From: Chrysogorgia sp. JL179-B06
Taxonomy: Eukaryota; Cnidaria; Anthozoa; Scleralcyonacea; Chrysogorgiidae
Length of the DNA: 64,000 nucleotides
Reading direction: 5' to 3'
Assembly: GCA_035772405.1 (NCBI GenBank)
Contig: JAYKKM010000224.1
Location: 62,001 to 126,000, forward strand
The notes below the pieces were generated by a model. That model was not told the DNA's origin. It saw nothing but the letters and a program-made list of their open reading frames with translations, and made no database searches. Numbering within the stretch: the first letter of the stretch is position 1; each line of letters opens with the position of its first letter. The translations under genes and the position numbers were made by a program. Below are positions 31,819 through 41,044 of the stretch, piece after piece.

Positions 31819-33015
31819 TACTCTTGGATCGCTTGCATAATTAGGGATAGAATTGTGATCTCCTGGTTCTCCTCCTATTTATTAATAAGAGCACAGAGAG
31901 TTTTAATTGAAGATATTCATTCTGACAAGTTTGACCTACACTTTGGTGTTCAAGGCTCAAGGGTAATGCCTTGGTCCTCTTCTTTTCACTGTATATGCGA
32001 GCAAGCTTTTCAAAATTGTGGAATCTCGATCATCTCTCCAAGGTTCATTGTTACGCCGACGATACACAACTATATCTGTCCTTTAAATCAGTTAAGTGAG
32101 ACAACTGCTGTTTAAGCAATGGAATCTTGCATCGCTGACATCAAAGATGGATGTTGTCAGACAAACTCATGTTACACTCTGATAAGATGGAGTTCGTTAT
32201 AATTGGTACCAGACAGCAGCTTGAAAGGTTACGATCAATCATCTGCATGTGCGCGATTGCCAGATTATTTCGTCTTCTACTGTGAAGAACTTGGGAGCTT
32301 GGTTCGACACTACGCTGAATCAGCATATTCATATAAACAAGTCTTATAGATTCGGCCGCCTTTTTTCACTTACACGATTCGTAGAATTGGAAAATATTTA
32401 GTTCGGCAAGCCACTGAATGTTTACTTCACGCGTTTATATCTAGTAAGATTGATTATTGTAATAGTCTACTTTGTGGTCTTCCATCATCCCAAATATCTA
32501 AATTGGAACGAGTTCAGAAAGCTGCGGCTAGACTTGTTGCGGGCTCACCTAAGTTTTGTCACATTACACGACTACTTCATGTATCCCTTCACTGGTTTAG
32601 CTCCGCAATATCGTATAGACTTGATAACTGTTAAGATTCAGAGTAGACTAAAATCGATCATGTGGAACATTAACACTTGTGTCACCTCGTGGCAAACATC
32701 GTGTAACCCTTGGAGATAGGTAATTCATGGTGTCGGCCCCAACCTCTGGAACAATGTACAAACAAATATTAGGGCTTTAACATCTGTTATATCATTTAAG
32801 GCTGCCCTTAAAACCCATCTATTTAAACAGTAGCCTTTGACTTGTAAATTATAAATTAGGTTGTAGTTCTTAGACTTGGTTGTATTATTGCATGTAATTC
32901 TGATATGTATATTTTATATTTTAATCCATTATTTTGTAATGCGCATGTGAATATATTCACATGATAACATGAGCAATATAAGTTCAATATATTATTATTA
33001 TTATTATTTATTATA
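31819..33015 (+). pseudogene. L2/CR1-like LINE remnant (RT C-terminal half)
   Basis: Broken frames show QRVLIEDIHSDKFDLHFGVQ near 31,890-31,950, a degraded YADDTQLYLSF region near 32,050, and then ECLLHAFISSKIDYCNSLLC and SSQISKLERVQKAAARLVAG near 32,420-32,540. It ends with a (TTA)n at 32,990-33,010. Stops are frequent; the element is old. Confidence 0.75.
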
Positions 33016-33870
33016 TTATATAGCTGGTATAAGTTCGAAAGAGATATGGTGAATAAGTCCAGCTCTACCTTTAAATAACTCAGTGAATTTATTGGAAATG
33101 TGCCATGATGGAAAAACACAAAACCAGAATGAATCTCTTAATGTAATGATTTCGGACCATCTTTCTAAAGGAGTGTTTGTTGGTAGCAACACTTTGAACT
33201 CTTAGTTGGTGTAGAGTCTCGGTCAGTTAGGTTTTATAACTTTATTAGAAAGCTCGGCAAAGACTCTTTGCTGTAGTACATTTTGATATTGGTTGCCAGG
33301 CATTCTGGAGCCATTGGAACCTGCGACCTTTTGTACCAGGGAAATGAAGTGCACTGACATGGTTGGAGTGTGTAAAGGAAACTACAAATTCGATCCGACC
33401 AATAAAGAAAAAAAGAAAATTATTTGAGTGTGGTTGAAAGTACGTATTTCAGCGATACAACAGAGAAAGAAGAGATAACTTATGAAGGCCTACTGTATAC
33501 ATGCAGTACCTTCAGACTTTCTAGCGCATTATAGAAATTTCTCCAGCATGTAGATATTCTCCAGTATGTACTACTTGCTAGACCAAAAATATTCTGGAAT
33601 TTAAAAATAGTAGATGATACTAAATTGTGGCCGTAGCCAGTGAGTTGAAATCTATGTTTTCAAAATTAATGATTAAATAATGTCTTATTATGTTAATGTA
33701 TTAATTTCAGCAGGTCTATTATAGTTCTAGACAATATAGTTAACTTCGATACATGGACGATCATCAAGCTCATATCATCAGAAAAAAGTGAAATTCACAA
33801 TGATGTCCATGCGGCAGTCACTATATATCAGTATTGTTTCGACGTGTTAATATATAGACTGCTGTAGTGA
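33016..33870. other. No supported gene; left flank of the Polinton-like cluster
   Basis: AT-rich. A short imperfect inverted repeat (GGCAGTCACTATATAT near 33,812 against AATATATAGACTGCTG near 33,849) lies just before the first Polinton-like gene. I could not pair it with any sequence at the right end. Confidence 0.4.
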
Positions 33871-34197
33871 ATGTGGGAGAGCTTGGAGTATACAATAGCC
33901 ACCACAAAAACCAGTCCCAACGTTGTGAACGTTAACAGAGGACTGAAATACATACAAGTAACATCTAATATTGTGGACAGATCCAAGAACATAGTTAACG
34001 GTAGCAAAAGTGATTGTATCGCAGTACTACCAATAACTAGCACACAGACATTAAAGGGCTCTGTACAACATTTTGGTGTTGGGTCGAAAATCCCAATAAA
34101 CAAAGGAGTCGTCAACCAACTAGAGTTCAAGATAACAGATCAGGATGACAATTGTGTTAGCGTTGGTGAGGTGCTGTTAGATTTACACATCATGTAG
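33871..34197 (+). CDS. Polinton-like small beta-rich protein (possible minor capsid/C-terminal fragment)
   Basis: 108 residues, no membrane segment. The middle is strand-rich, and the end VVNQLEFKITDQDDNCVSV resembles the C-terminal strands of jelly-roll minor capsid-type proteins in Polinton-like elements. That resemblance is from pattern memory, not a search. The reading frame could be a truncated larger gene, since it starts only 30 bp after the possible left end. It is followed 5 bp later by the integrase start. Co-directional with all other genes of the cluster. Confidence 0.45.
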   Translation: MWESLEYTIATTKTSPNVVNVNRGLKYIQVTSNIVDRSKNIVNGSKSDCIAVLPITSTQTLKGSVQHFGVGSKIPINKGVVNQLEFKITDQDDNCVSVGEVLLDLHIM

Positions 34198-34202
34198 TGT
34201 AT

Positions 34203-35293
34203 ATGGACACAGAGCAAGAACTAAGATATATTTACTACAACCCGTCAACTGGTTACTGCAGTCTGCTGAGAGGCTGTACCAAAAGGCACAAGAAGATGGA
34301 CTAAGTGTTAGTAGGGTAAAGATAAAGGACTGGTTAAAATCTCAAGACACATACACTAGGTACAAACCAGTAGTTAAGAAACACAAGTTTAGACAAACGT
34401 TTGTTGACTATCTAGGTGAGCAGATACAGATGGACTTGGTCGATATGGGCAAGTACAAGCATAAGAACAACGGGTACTACTGGATACTAACAGCCACTGA
34501 GATCCTTAGTAGGTACGCTTTCGCAATACCTGTCTACAGGAAAGATACGAAAAACATGACTAAGGCTGTCACAGAGTTATTGGAGAAGGCTAAGGTTAGA
34601 TTTGGTGAGTATCCAAAGTTGGCTCAGTTTGACGACAGTAAGGAATTCTATAACGTTGGTGTGAAGGATCTATTGGATAAACGGCACAATGTGAAGTACT
34701 TCAGCACGAACTCTGATAAAAAGGCAGCAGTCGTGGAACGGTTTAACAGAACACTCAAGACGTCTATGTGGAAGTACTTCTACAGTAAAGGAACGTACAA
34801 GTGGATTGACGTTTTAGATCAGCTCGTTGAGAATTACAACAATACCAAACATAGTACTATTCTAATGAAACCTAAAGACGTTAGTAAGAAAAACGAAAAC
34901 GAAGTATGGACGACATTGTTTGGACACCATTTCGGTGACTACCCACTACCAAAGTTTAAAGTAGGTGAGACTGTCAGGATATCAAAGTACAAGAGCATAT
35001 TTGCAAAAGGGTATGAGGCTAACTTCACTGAGGAGCTATTCAAAGTGACAAAGGTCATACGTGGTGACCCTACCGTGTACGAGATAGAGGACCATGAAGG
35101 GGAACCTATCATTGGTAAGTTCTACGAGGAAGAGTTGTCAGCTGTTGATAAAAAAGACAATGTATATAAAGTTGAGAAGATACTAAAGAGAAAGAAGGTA
35201 GGAGGTAAAAAGATGGCTTTAGTCAAGTGGCTTGGCTACGACAGTAAACACAACTCATGGATACTAGAAAGCGACATTCAAAATATTGAGTAG
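34203..35293 (+). pseudogene. Polinton-like retroviral-type integrase with C-terminal chromodomain (frameshift near the start)
   Basis: The frame starts at the ATG at 34,203 (MDTEQELRYIYYNPSTGY), but a one-base shift between about 34,245 and 34,258 moves the rest into another frame that is open to 35,293 (first ATG there at 34,430). The rve core has D (QMDLVDMGKY), D (AQFDDSKEFYN) and E (AAVVERFNRTLK), with about 34 residues between the last two. A C-terminal chromodomain (VYKVEKILKRKK, MALVKWLGY, NSWILESDIQNIE) should bind chromatin and guide insertion. This integrase type inserts Polinton-like double-stranded DNA elements. The catalytic triad is intact. The shift could be real decay or a sequencing error. 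Confidence 0.85.
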
Positions 35294-35299
35294 TGTATA

Positions 35300-36385
35300 A
35301 TGGCTGAAGGAGGATTTGATGAAATCGAAATGCAATATCTTGACAAGTTTAAGGAGTACACAGACGAGCAGTTAGAAAAAGAGCTCAAGACACTTAGCAA
35401 TACTCCACCTGTAGAAGGTGAGACAGACCAAGAACATAGTGATAGACTCGCCACAATCACCAGGGTGGAAGTAGAGATAGAGACTAGAGTCATAAAACGC
35501 AGATTACAAAACAGATTTATGAAGACATTATTCACAGGCAGAAAAGATGGGAAAACAGTGTTAATCACTAGTAAAGGCAGCGATGTCACCACTGAGGCTC
35601 CAGCAGTAGTATTTGCTGAACCGGCAACATATGGTGACGTCCACGACGAGAGCTTCAATTTAGCTTTCGAAGAGGCTAACGAAATCGAAAGAAGACTGGG
35701 TGAGCTAAAAACACTCAACAAAGAGATTGTAGAAAATGATATAAAAAGAACCAATCTAATAGATAGAAAAATACGTAGATTGTATAATAAAAGACTCAGT
35801 AATGACGATGTGTCAAGGAATATAGTCAACAGGTCATATGTGACACCCTCAGGTTCTATTCTTTTCAAACCGGTAGGAGAAGATGGTAAATATTTGAAAC
35901 CTAAACTAATACTAAAACCTGGAAAAAATGGTCTAATCTACAGTAAAGACAGTAGAAGTAAGAGTGCGATCGAACAGTTTAAGCAGTTGGTCGAACAAAT
36001 CCCCAACACAACAACTGACGTTAGAACAGAGAATATAGACACCCCAACAACTGACGATAGAACAGAAGACACCACAGTTTCAAGTGAAGACTTCCCAGTA
36101 ATTAAAACAGAAATGAACTACGATAACGTATTTGGGTTAACAGAAGAAGAAAATCGCGAGTTAAGAGGTGTCCTAAACCCAAGTGATACAATCGACTCAA
36201 GCACTAGACCACAATTTCTAAGAATACAAGCAGATCGTTTTCAGGACACTATTAACGAGACTAGAGACCTTCTTAACAGAGTAGAGGCCAATTCCACAGA
36301 GGAGTCTGAGTTGATCAAACGATTGATAGGTCTCAAGAGAGCTAGGGACAGAACCTTAGAACAAAATGGAAATCGAGACTGTTAG
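35300..36385 (+). CDS. Polinton-like coiled-coil protein of unknown function
   Basis: 361 residues starting 6 bp after the integrase stop. It is charged and helical at residues about 1-80 (LDKFKEYTDEQLEKELKTL) and 120-170 (ANEIERRLGELKTLNKEIVE), then has a beta-like middle (PSGSILFKPVGEDGKYLKPK), a Thr/Asp-rich linker and a final helical pair. No catalytic motif is seen. The position next to the virion genes suggests a structural or scaffolding role, which is inference. Its end overlaps the next ORF by 20 bp. Confidence 0.7.
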   Translation: MAEGGFDEIEMQYLDKFKEYTDEQLEKELKTLSNTPPVEGETDQEHSDRLATITRVEVEIETRVIKRRLQNRFMKTLFTGRKDGKTVLITSKGSDVTTEAPAVVFAEPATYGDVHDESFNLAFEEANEIERRLGELKTLNKEIVENDIKRTNLIDRKIRRLYNKRLSNDDVSRNIVNRSYVTPSGSILFKPVGEDGKYLKPKLILKPGKNGLIYSKDSRSKSAIEQFKQLVEQIPNTTTDVRTENIDTPTTDDRTEDTTVSSEDFPVIKTEMNYDNVFGLTEEENRELRGVLNPSDTIDSSTRPQFLRIQADRFQDTINETRDLLNRVEANSTEESELIKRLIGLKRARDRTLEQNGNRDC

Positions 36386-36734
36386 GGAGCGACAAGAAGA
36401 GGACATCACTCGGTTGCAAAAAATAAAGGAGTGGTTTAGAGAAAATTGGTTAGGCGCTTCGGCTTTAGGAATAACCATAGCCTCTTTCATCACCACGATT
36501 ATAATATCCGCTAGAAGCGTAGTCTTCAAAGGTGGTCAAGCACTTGGAAAATTAGGAAAAGCTATAACTAATCTAGCCACAAAGGCTGGCCCTCTACTGG
36601 CTGGACTGCTAAACGTGGTGGCGACTGCGCTAAAGTGGGGAGCTGCAGGCATATATTGGTTAGCGTCTAATTTGTGGATCCTAGCGATAGCACTAGCTTG
36701 GTTCGTCTACGATCAGTACAAACAGAGGAAATAA
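36366..36734 (+). CDS. Polinton-like small membrane protein
   Basis: 122 residues. A charged N-terminus (EIETVRERQEEDITRLQKIK) precedes one hydrophobic stretch (LGASALGITIASFITTIII), a Gly/Ala/Lys amphipathic middle (KGGQALGKLGKAITNLATK) and two more hydrophobic stretches (AGPLLAGLLNVVATAL and LWILAIALAWFVYD). Such small Gly/Ala-rich membrane proteins occur beside capsid genes in Polinton/adenovirus-like elements. Membrane disruption or a minor virion role is possible but unproven. It overlaps the upstream gene by 20 bp in a different frame. Confidence 0.7.
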   Translation: MEIETVRERQEEDITRLQKIKEWFRENWLGASALGITIASFITTIIISARSVVFKGGQALGKLGKAITNLATKAGPLLAGLLNVVATALKWGAAGIYWLASNLWILAIALAWFVYDQYKQRK

Positions 36735-36756
36735 AACATGTGTTATAATATATAGT

Positions 36757-37995
36757 ATGAATACTAGTGAAAAAGAGTTGCTTCCTGGATATAGACGTCG
36801 TGAAATATCTGCTATCAAAGGCACAAGAACCCGTCACGTTGTGACACTGAACCCTAACAAAGCCAATCCAGAGGAGGAGTTATACATTGATATCCCAAGG
36901 ACAAAGGGTAACACTTGTTTGGTACCCCCCAGTTTCCACCTCCTATTCGACTTCAAAAGTGCGAACGTGAAATCATGGTTTCTTAATAACCTCTCGAGAC
37001 TACTCTCTGAAAAACTGGTTATAAAATTAGCAGGTGAGACTGTGTACGACAACTGTGGTGAGAGTGTTATCGGTACGTACAGAGATTTGTGGAGACCTAA
37101 AACAGAGCGAACGGCTATGATCGAATACGGCCTAGCAAACGAGAACCTTCGAAAGTTAATCTCGAAGGATGACAGCGGCGCGGCCAGTGGAAACGTGCAA
37201 AAAGTTAGTGATGGTCTTATGTTCTCTATTCATGGTACCAAACAAAAGATTCAACTAGACAAGATTCTAGAAGATCACGGTTTATACGCACCGTATAATA
37301 TGAACAACAATCTCAGGTACATAATCACACTCCCCAAAGCAACTGATATTATGGTGGCTCAATCTGGATCAGCTGTGACTGGCTATACGTTGGAGAACCT
37401 CGAATTGGAGTACGAAACTATCGAGAGTCAAGAGATCGCTGATGAAGTATTATCTCTATACTCATCCGGTAGATCTCTATCATACGAGCATGTCACGCTA
37501 ATGAAGACTGTGGAGTGGGATAAAGGAATCACACTTGTGAACGAAAATATTAACCTACCAAGAAAGTCAATGAAAGCTATCGTTCTACTCTTCACAAATA
37601 AGACAAGAAATGACAGCGAGGAGTTCGTCTACCCAAACATAGAGTCAGTCAAACTCACCATAGAAGGTGTGCCAAACATGGTCTACAGTCAAGGAATACC
37701 AAAATCAAGACTCTGGGGAGAAGCGAAAAGACTATTCGGACAAAAACTAGACTGTGACCAGCACATGACTGTCCAAAAGTTTTACAAAGACGGTTTCGCT
37801 TTGGTTGTTGACCTTAGATCTATCGAAGATAACGCGAAAGTCGCCACTGGAAAAAAGATCGTGAATACTCAGTCAGGAATACTGATGGAAATCATTAAAA
37901 AAGTAACAACAGCGAACGTTATGTGTAGGATATTCGTACTCTCCGACGGACTCGTAAACCTTATCAACAACGATCTACAATCAATCCAATACTAA
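36757..37995 (+). CDS. Candidate major capsid protein of the Polinton-like element (double jelly roll)
   Basis: 412 residues, strand-rich throughout, no membrane segment. The layout fits two jelly rolls: a first half (about 30-215) with LFDFKSANVKSWFLNNLSRL and GYTLENLELEYETIESQEIA, and a second half (about 245-400) with KAIVLLFTNKTRND, YPNIESVKLTIEGVPNMVYS and GFALVVDLRSIEDN. The I-x-G-x-PN-x-[LV]Y-S pattern late in the protein recalls Polinton/adintovirus capsid proteins. Size (about 400-600 is usual), position directly before the packaging ATPase, and intactness support the call; fold prediction would decide. An AT-rich motif lies directly before its ATG. Confidence 0.6.
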   Translation: MNTSEKELLPGYRRREISAIKGTRTRHVVTLNPNKANPEEELYIDIPRTKGNTCLVPPSFHLLFDFKSANVKSWFLNNLSRLLSEKLVIKLAGETVYDNCGESVIGTYRDLWRPKTERTAMIEYGLANENLRKLISKDDSGAASGNVQKVSDGLMFSIHGTKQKIQLDKILEDHGLYAPYNMNNNLRYIITLPKATDIMVAQSGSAVTGYTLENLELEYETIESQEIADEVLSLYSSGRSLSYEHVTLMKTVEWDKGITLVNENINLPRKSMKAIVLLFTNKTRNDSEEFVYPNIESVKLTIEGVPNMVYSQGIPKSRLWGEAKRLFGQKLDCDQHMTVQKFYKDGFALVVDLRSIEDNAKVATGKKIVNTQSGILMEIIKKVTTANVMCRIFVLSDGLVNLINNDLQSIQY

Positions 37996-38012
37996 AACAT
38001 ATAGTATTCTAT

Positions 38013-38552
38013 ATGAAAACGCCTTTTAACATGCTAATTGTTGGTATGACAGCCTGCGGTAAAACGTACTACCTCTTGGATATGATAGAGAAAGACTACA
38101 TGAATCACTTCGATTTCATCATTCTTATATGCCCGACGTTTGAATGGAACAAAACGTACACAGAGTGGAAATACTTGAGAGACCCAGACTTTATCGCTAT
38201 TCAGTGTGAGCAAGATAAGGTCAACGTAGTCCTTAAACATGTGACTGATACTTATAAAGGTACCAATTCACTAATAATACTAGACGATTGTGCTGGTGGG
38301 CAGGACGTCAAAAACAGAACAAGCGAACTAGTTAAACTAGCCTTTAGCGCTAGACACTACAACCTATCCACAATAGTCATAACACAACAACTAACCTCAA
38401 TTAGTAAACCATACCGTGAAAACATCTCAAAGTTAGTAACATTCTACAACCCTAACAGAAACGATATGAAAATTATCGTAGACGATTATCTCAACGGAGT
38501 CGATAAAGTGGAAATTCAGAAAATAATAAAACAGTTGAAAGACAGACAATGA
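38013..38552 (+). CDS. Polinton-like A32/FtsK-HerA-type DNA packaging ATPase
   Basis: 179 residues, starting 17 bp after the capsid gene. Walker A is VGMTACGKTYYLLD (residues about 10-23) and Walker B is NSLIILDDCAG (about 87-97), followed by a sensor-like TIVITQQLTS (about 128-137). The fold and length match the small packaging ATPases of Polintons, virophages and PRD1-type viruses, which pump genome DNA into the capsid. All motifs are intact. Its 3' end sequence recurs in the following intergenic region. Confidence 0.85.
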   Translation: MKTPFNMLIVGMTACGKTYYLLDMIEKDYMNHFDFIILICPTFEWNKTYTEWKYLRDPDFIAIQCEQDKVNVVLKHVTDTYKGTNSLIILDDCAGGQDVKNRTSELVKLAFSARHYNLSTIVITQQLTSISKPYRENISKLVTFYNPNRNDMKIIVDDYLNGVDKVEIQKIIKQLKDRQ

Positions 38553-38774
38553 GTACGCAAGATTGGAGATACTTCTAAGGCATCCATACTCATACGAAAT
38601 AGTTATTCCGCGAAAACAAAACAGTTGAGAGACAACAAACACGCGAGATTGGAGATACTCACAAGGCATCACCATACTCATACGAAACAGCTACAGTACC
38701 CCGCAAAAACAAAACACCATACTCATACGAAATAGTTATTCCGCAAAAACAAAACATATCGTATAATATAGGAC
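38553..38774 (+). repeat. Intergenic tandem repeats derived from the ATPase 3' end
   Basis: CATACTCATACGAAA(T/C)AG followed by CCGC(G/A)AAAACAAAACA occurs three times (near 38,585, 38,670 and 38,718). The upstream phrase ACAGTTGA(A/G)AGACA...GATTGGAGATACT, which includes the ATPase stop region, occurs twice (38,530 and 38,620). It ends with the AT-rich motif before the next gene. Confidence 0.75.
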
Positions 38775-39323
38775 ATGCCAAAACGTAAGACAAAAAATCT
38801 CGAGACAATTGACGAACTCATTGAAGACATACAAGAAGCAGAACAGGAAGTGATCGACGAACCACAAATCGACACATCACAAGTTGACGACACTCCACAA
38901 ACTGACGTAGACAAGAAACGAAACGAACTAAGAAGACTCTCAGAGGACGGCGAGATAGATCAATCCGTCGCTTATCTTAAAAAGGCCTCAGCTAAAGTTA
39001 TCAATAAGATCTATGAAGAATGGGAGGTAAAAAGAATGGAAAAAGCGAACATGTTCCTCTGTGATCTTTTAATAAGCAAGTTCGCCCACGCGTTAGGAGG
39101 GTTCAACGCTATAGAGTCACCTGAGAAGCTCGAAAACGAGTTGATTACTGATCAGTTATTAAAAAGAGATGTAGAGAAGTTTATATCATACATATCCCCC
39201 TACCTCCCTTGTTTAGGGTTGTTATCAGGTGGACTGACAACTAGTAAACACGTATTTAGCCATATGGCTAGAGGGGAAACCCCTGAGGGGGAACCCCCGA
39301 ATGAAGGAGACAGTGCTATCTAA
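38775..39323 (+). CDS. Polinton-like protein of unknown function (acidic N-terminus, helical core)
   Basis: 182 residues. A Lys-rich start (MPKRKTK) is followed by an acidic low-complexity region to about 75, then a compact helical core (YLKKASAKVINKIYEEW, ANMFLCDLLISKFAHALGG, DVEKFISYISPYLPCLGLLS). There are no enzyme motifs. The core looks folded and selected. In the cluster it follows the ATPase in the same orientation. Function unknown. Confidence 0.65.
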   Translation: MPKRKTKNLETIDELIEDIQEAEQEVIDEPQIDTSQVDDTPQTDVDKKRNELRRLSEDGEIDQSVAYLKKASAKVINKIYEEWEVKRMEKANMFLCDLLISKFAHALGGFNAIESPEKLENELITDQLLKRDVEKFISYISPYLPCLGLLSGGLTTSKHVFSHMARGETPEGEPPNEGDSAI

Positions 39324-39372
39324 TTACAATAATTTACAAAACGACCTAAAGACATGAGTATATACTAACTTA

Positions 39373-39627
39373 ATGAGTAGTGTAGAACGTCAGGAGCCAG
39401 TGGAGGAAAAGACAGCGAGACTCAACAAAGAGTTGTTATTTATCTACCAGGTTAGAGAGATCAAACGACAACTCTTCGCTAAGACTAGCTTAGAACGTGA
39501 GGAACTAGACGAGAGGTTTAAACATACTGTACTCGGGAAAAGGATGACCAGTCACGACAGAGAGTTGCAGCTTCTACGTACTAATACTAGAAAAACTATT
39601 TTGGGAAACGTGTGTGATAGTTTTTGA
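39373..39627 (+). CDS. Polinton-like small charged protein
   Basis: 84 residues, highly charged and helical (KELLFIYQVREIKRQLF, REELDERFKHTVLGKR), no membrane segment, no motif. Its own AT-rich upstream motif (GAGTATATACTAACTTA before ATG) and its position at the end of the cluster argue that it is a real last gene. Function unknown. Confidence 0.5.
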   Translation: MSSVERQEPVEEKTARLNKELLFIYQVREIKRQLFAKTSLEREELDERFKHTVLGKRMTSHDRELQLLRTNTRKTILGNVCDSF

Positions 39628-39645
39628 GTCTAATTTATTTCGTCT

Positions 39646-39752
39646 CGTTTTAGTAGTCTCGAAAGTGGTGGTAACAGCAAATTTTTCAATTTTAGTTGCG
39701 AAGCACGAAAAATTGAAAACTGTGCTGGTACCCCCACTTTCTATACTACTGT
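39646..39752. terminator. Long imperfect stem-loop after the last Polinton-like gene
   Basis: AGTAGT...AAAGTGGTGG...CAGCAAATTTTTCAATTTT pairs with its inverse AAAATTGAAAA...TGCTG...CCCACTTT...ACTACT around a loop of about 14 bases. It could end transcription, be part of a terminal repeat, or be a small MITE. No left counterpart was found. Confidence 0.45.
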
Positions 39753-39801
39753 CATAAATCAATAAAAACATATTCGAAAACTATACAAGAAATGCTATAA
39801 C

Positions 39802-40213
39802 TTACAAAGGAAAATACCCAGTATGACGGTAGTATCCGAGCATGTCTTGCGGATTTATTTTCGTTATAGCATTCATAACAGATACCTTCACATTATGATG
39901 CGCAGGCCGGCGAACTAAATGTTCATTCACCACATGTTTTACTTTCGAAAAACATTCTTCGATTGGGTTCAGATCTGGCGAGTACGTTGGGGTGTATAAC
40001 AGTTCAATGCCCATGTCGTCCAACCACTCTTCCAGAATTTGACCTCCGTCGTAGTGATGACTAGATAGGTTATCCATCACTATTATATCACCAACATATA
40101 TGCTTGGCAGGCCAGTTGTTACATTCAAGGATTGTCCGGATTCTTCGAAAAATTTCAAGAATTCTACTGTATTTGTTGCACCATCAATGACCTTCGCATA
40201 TTCGACCCCGTTT
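39802..40213 (-). pseudogene. DD37E transposase fragment (C-terminal half)
   Basis: The minus-strand frame runs from about 40,213 (GVEYAKVIDGATNTVEFLKF) to the stop at 39,802. It has the second catalytic D (IVMDNLSSHHYDGG) and the E (YSPDLNPIEECF) with 37 residues between them, the same spacing and sequence style as the intact transposase at 22,493-23,593 (LDNCPTHHYEGG, YSPELNPIE). The N-terminal DNA-binding part and the first D are missing. It sits directly right of the Polinton-like cluster. Confidence 0.85.
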
Positions 40214-40600
40214 TGGGTAGTGATTTATGGTAGAAACAGCAGTAAACTTCCCCACTATTCTGTTCAGTGCAGGTGCCAGGTACTGCACCCAAAAATTTAA
40301 AAAGTTTACACTATTTAGTTTGATGTCCTATGGAAGAATTAAATTCAAACAACACAAAGATCTCAGAGATATTGTCCACTGCAAATTTATTCAGTTTTGC
40401 AAATAAATGGGCTAATACCTGTACCTAATTCAAGTAAAAGAACTACAGTACTGTATTACAGTAGTAAATTAGCAACTACGCTATAAAAGTTTCAAACAGT
40501 ATAAGCGGGCGTATATAAGCGGGCGTATATGGGGTGTTGCGTATAACGTTTTCTAGTTATATATAGATTCCGTGATCCAGCCAGTGGCCCAAGTCAGCCG
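40214..40600. other. No supported gene
   Basis: AT-rich. A short duplication ATAAGCGGGCGTATAT is seen at 40,502-40,531. Nothing else supported. Confidence 0.4.
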
Positions 40601-40601
40601 T

Positions 40602-40770
40602 TGCGCACGTTGTAACCAATAAATTATTGGCATTATTTTAGCATTGTAACCAATAAGTTATTGGATACACGCATGCGCTTACAATCATAACGTATTACAA
40701 TCCAATAACTTATTGGTTACAATACTAAAATAATGCCAATAATTTATTGGTTATAACGTGCGAATGGGTG
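40602..40770. mobile_element. Near-perfect palindromic MITE
   Basis: CGCACGTTGTAACCAATAAA, TTATTGGCATTATTTTAGCA and TTGTAACCAATAAGTTATTG on the left are mirrored on the right with almost no differences. Arms are about 60 bp and the centre about 35 bp. Each arm itself contains CCAATAAxTTATTGG palindromes. No ORF. Confidence 0.85.
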
Positions 40771-41044
40771 CCCAAGTACATATTAAAGGTAACGTCACAT
40801 GCCCAACTTTTCCGACATTAACATTTAACGGCAGAAGCACCTCAAGTAGATCTTTCAAGTTTCAAATAAGCTTTGTTTAGGACTTGTTCATGAATAAATC
40901 TCAAGATATTCAGATACGCAGCTATATTTTTATTTATAAATAATCATTACCTATATTACATTTAAAATCAACTCAAATTGACTACATTCATCACAACGAA
41001 TGAGTATTTTAAGCGCTCTGACATTCCTAGAAATTCTTGAACGT
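40771..41044. other. No supported gene
   Basis: Plain AT-rich sequence. Confidence 0.4.

Larger units (their letters stand above)
34180..39372 (+). promoter_or_regulatory. Recurrent AT-rich motif just upstream of Polinton-like start codons
   Basis: Before ATG: GTTATAATATATAGT (36,757), ATAGTATTCTAT (38,013), CGTATAATATAGGAC (38,775), GAGTATATACTAACTTA (39,373), each preceded by ACAT. TAGTGTAT(A) stands directly before the ATGs at 34,203 and 35,300. The start codons lie within about 20 bp, so transcripts would have very short leaders. Confidence 0.5.

Noticed and set aside
33805..33865. Left terminal inverted repeat of the Polinton-like element
   Set aside because: The short local inverted repeat found here has no match at 39.6-39.8 kb, so it cannot be called a terminal repeat.
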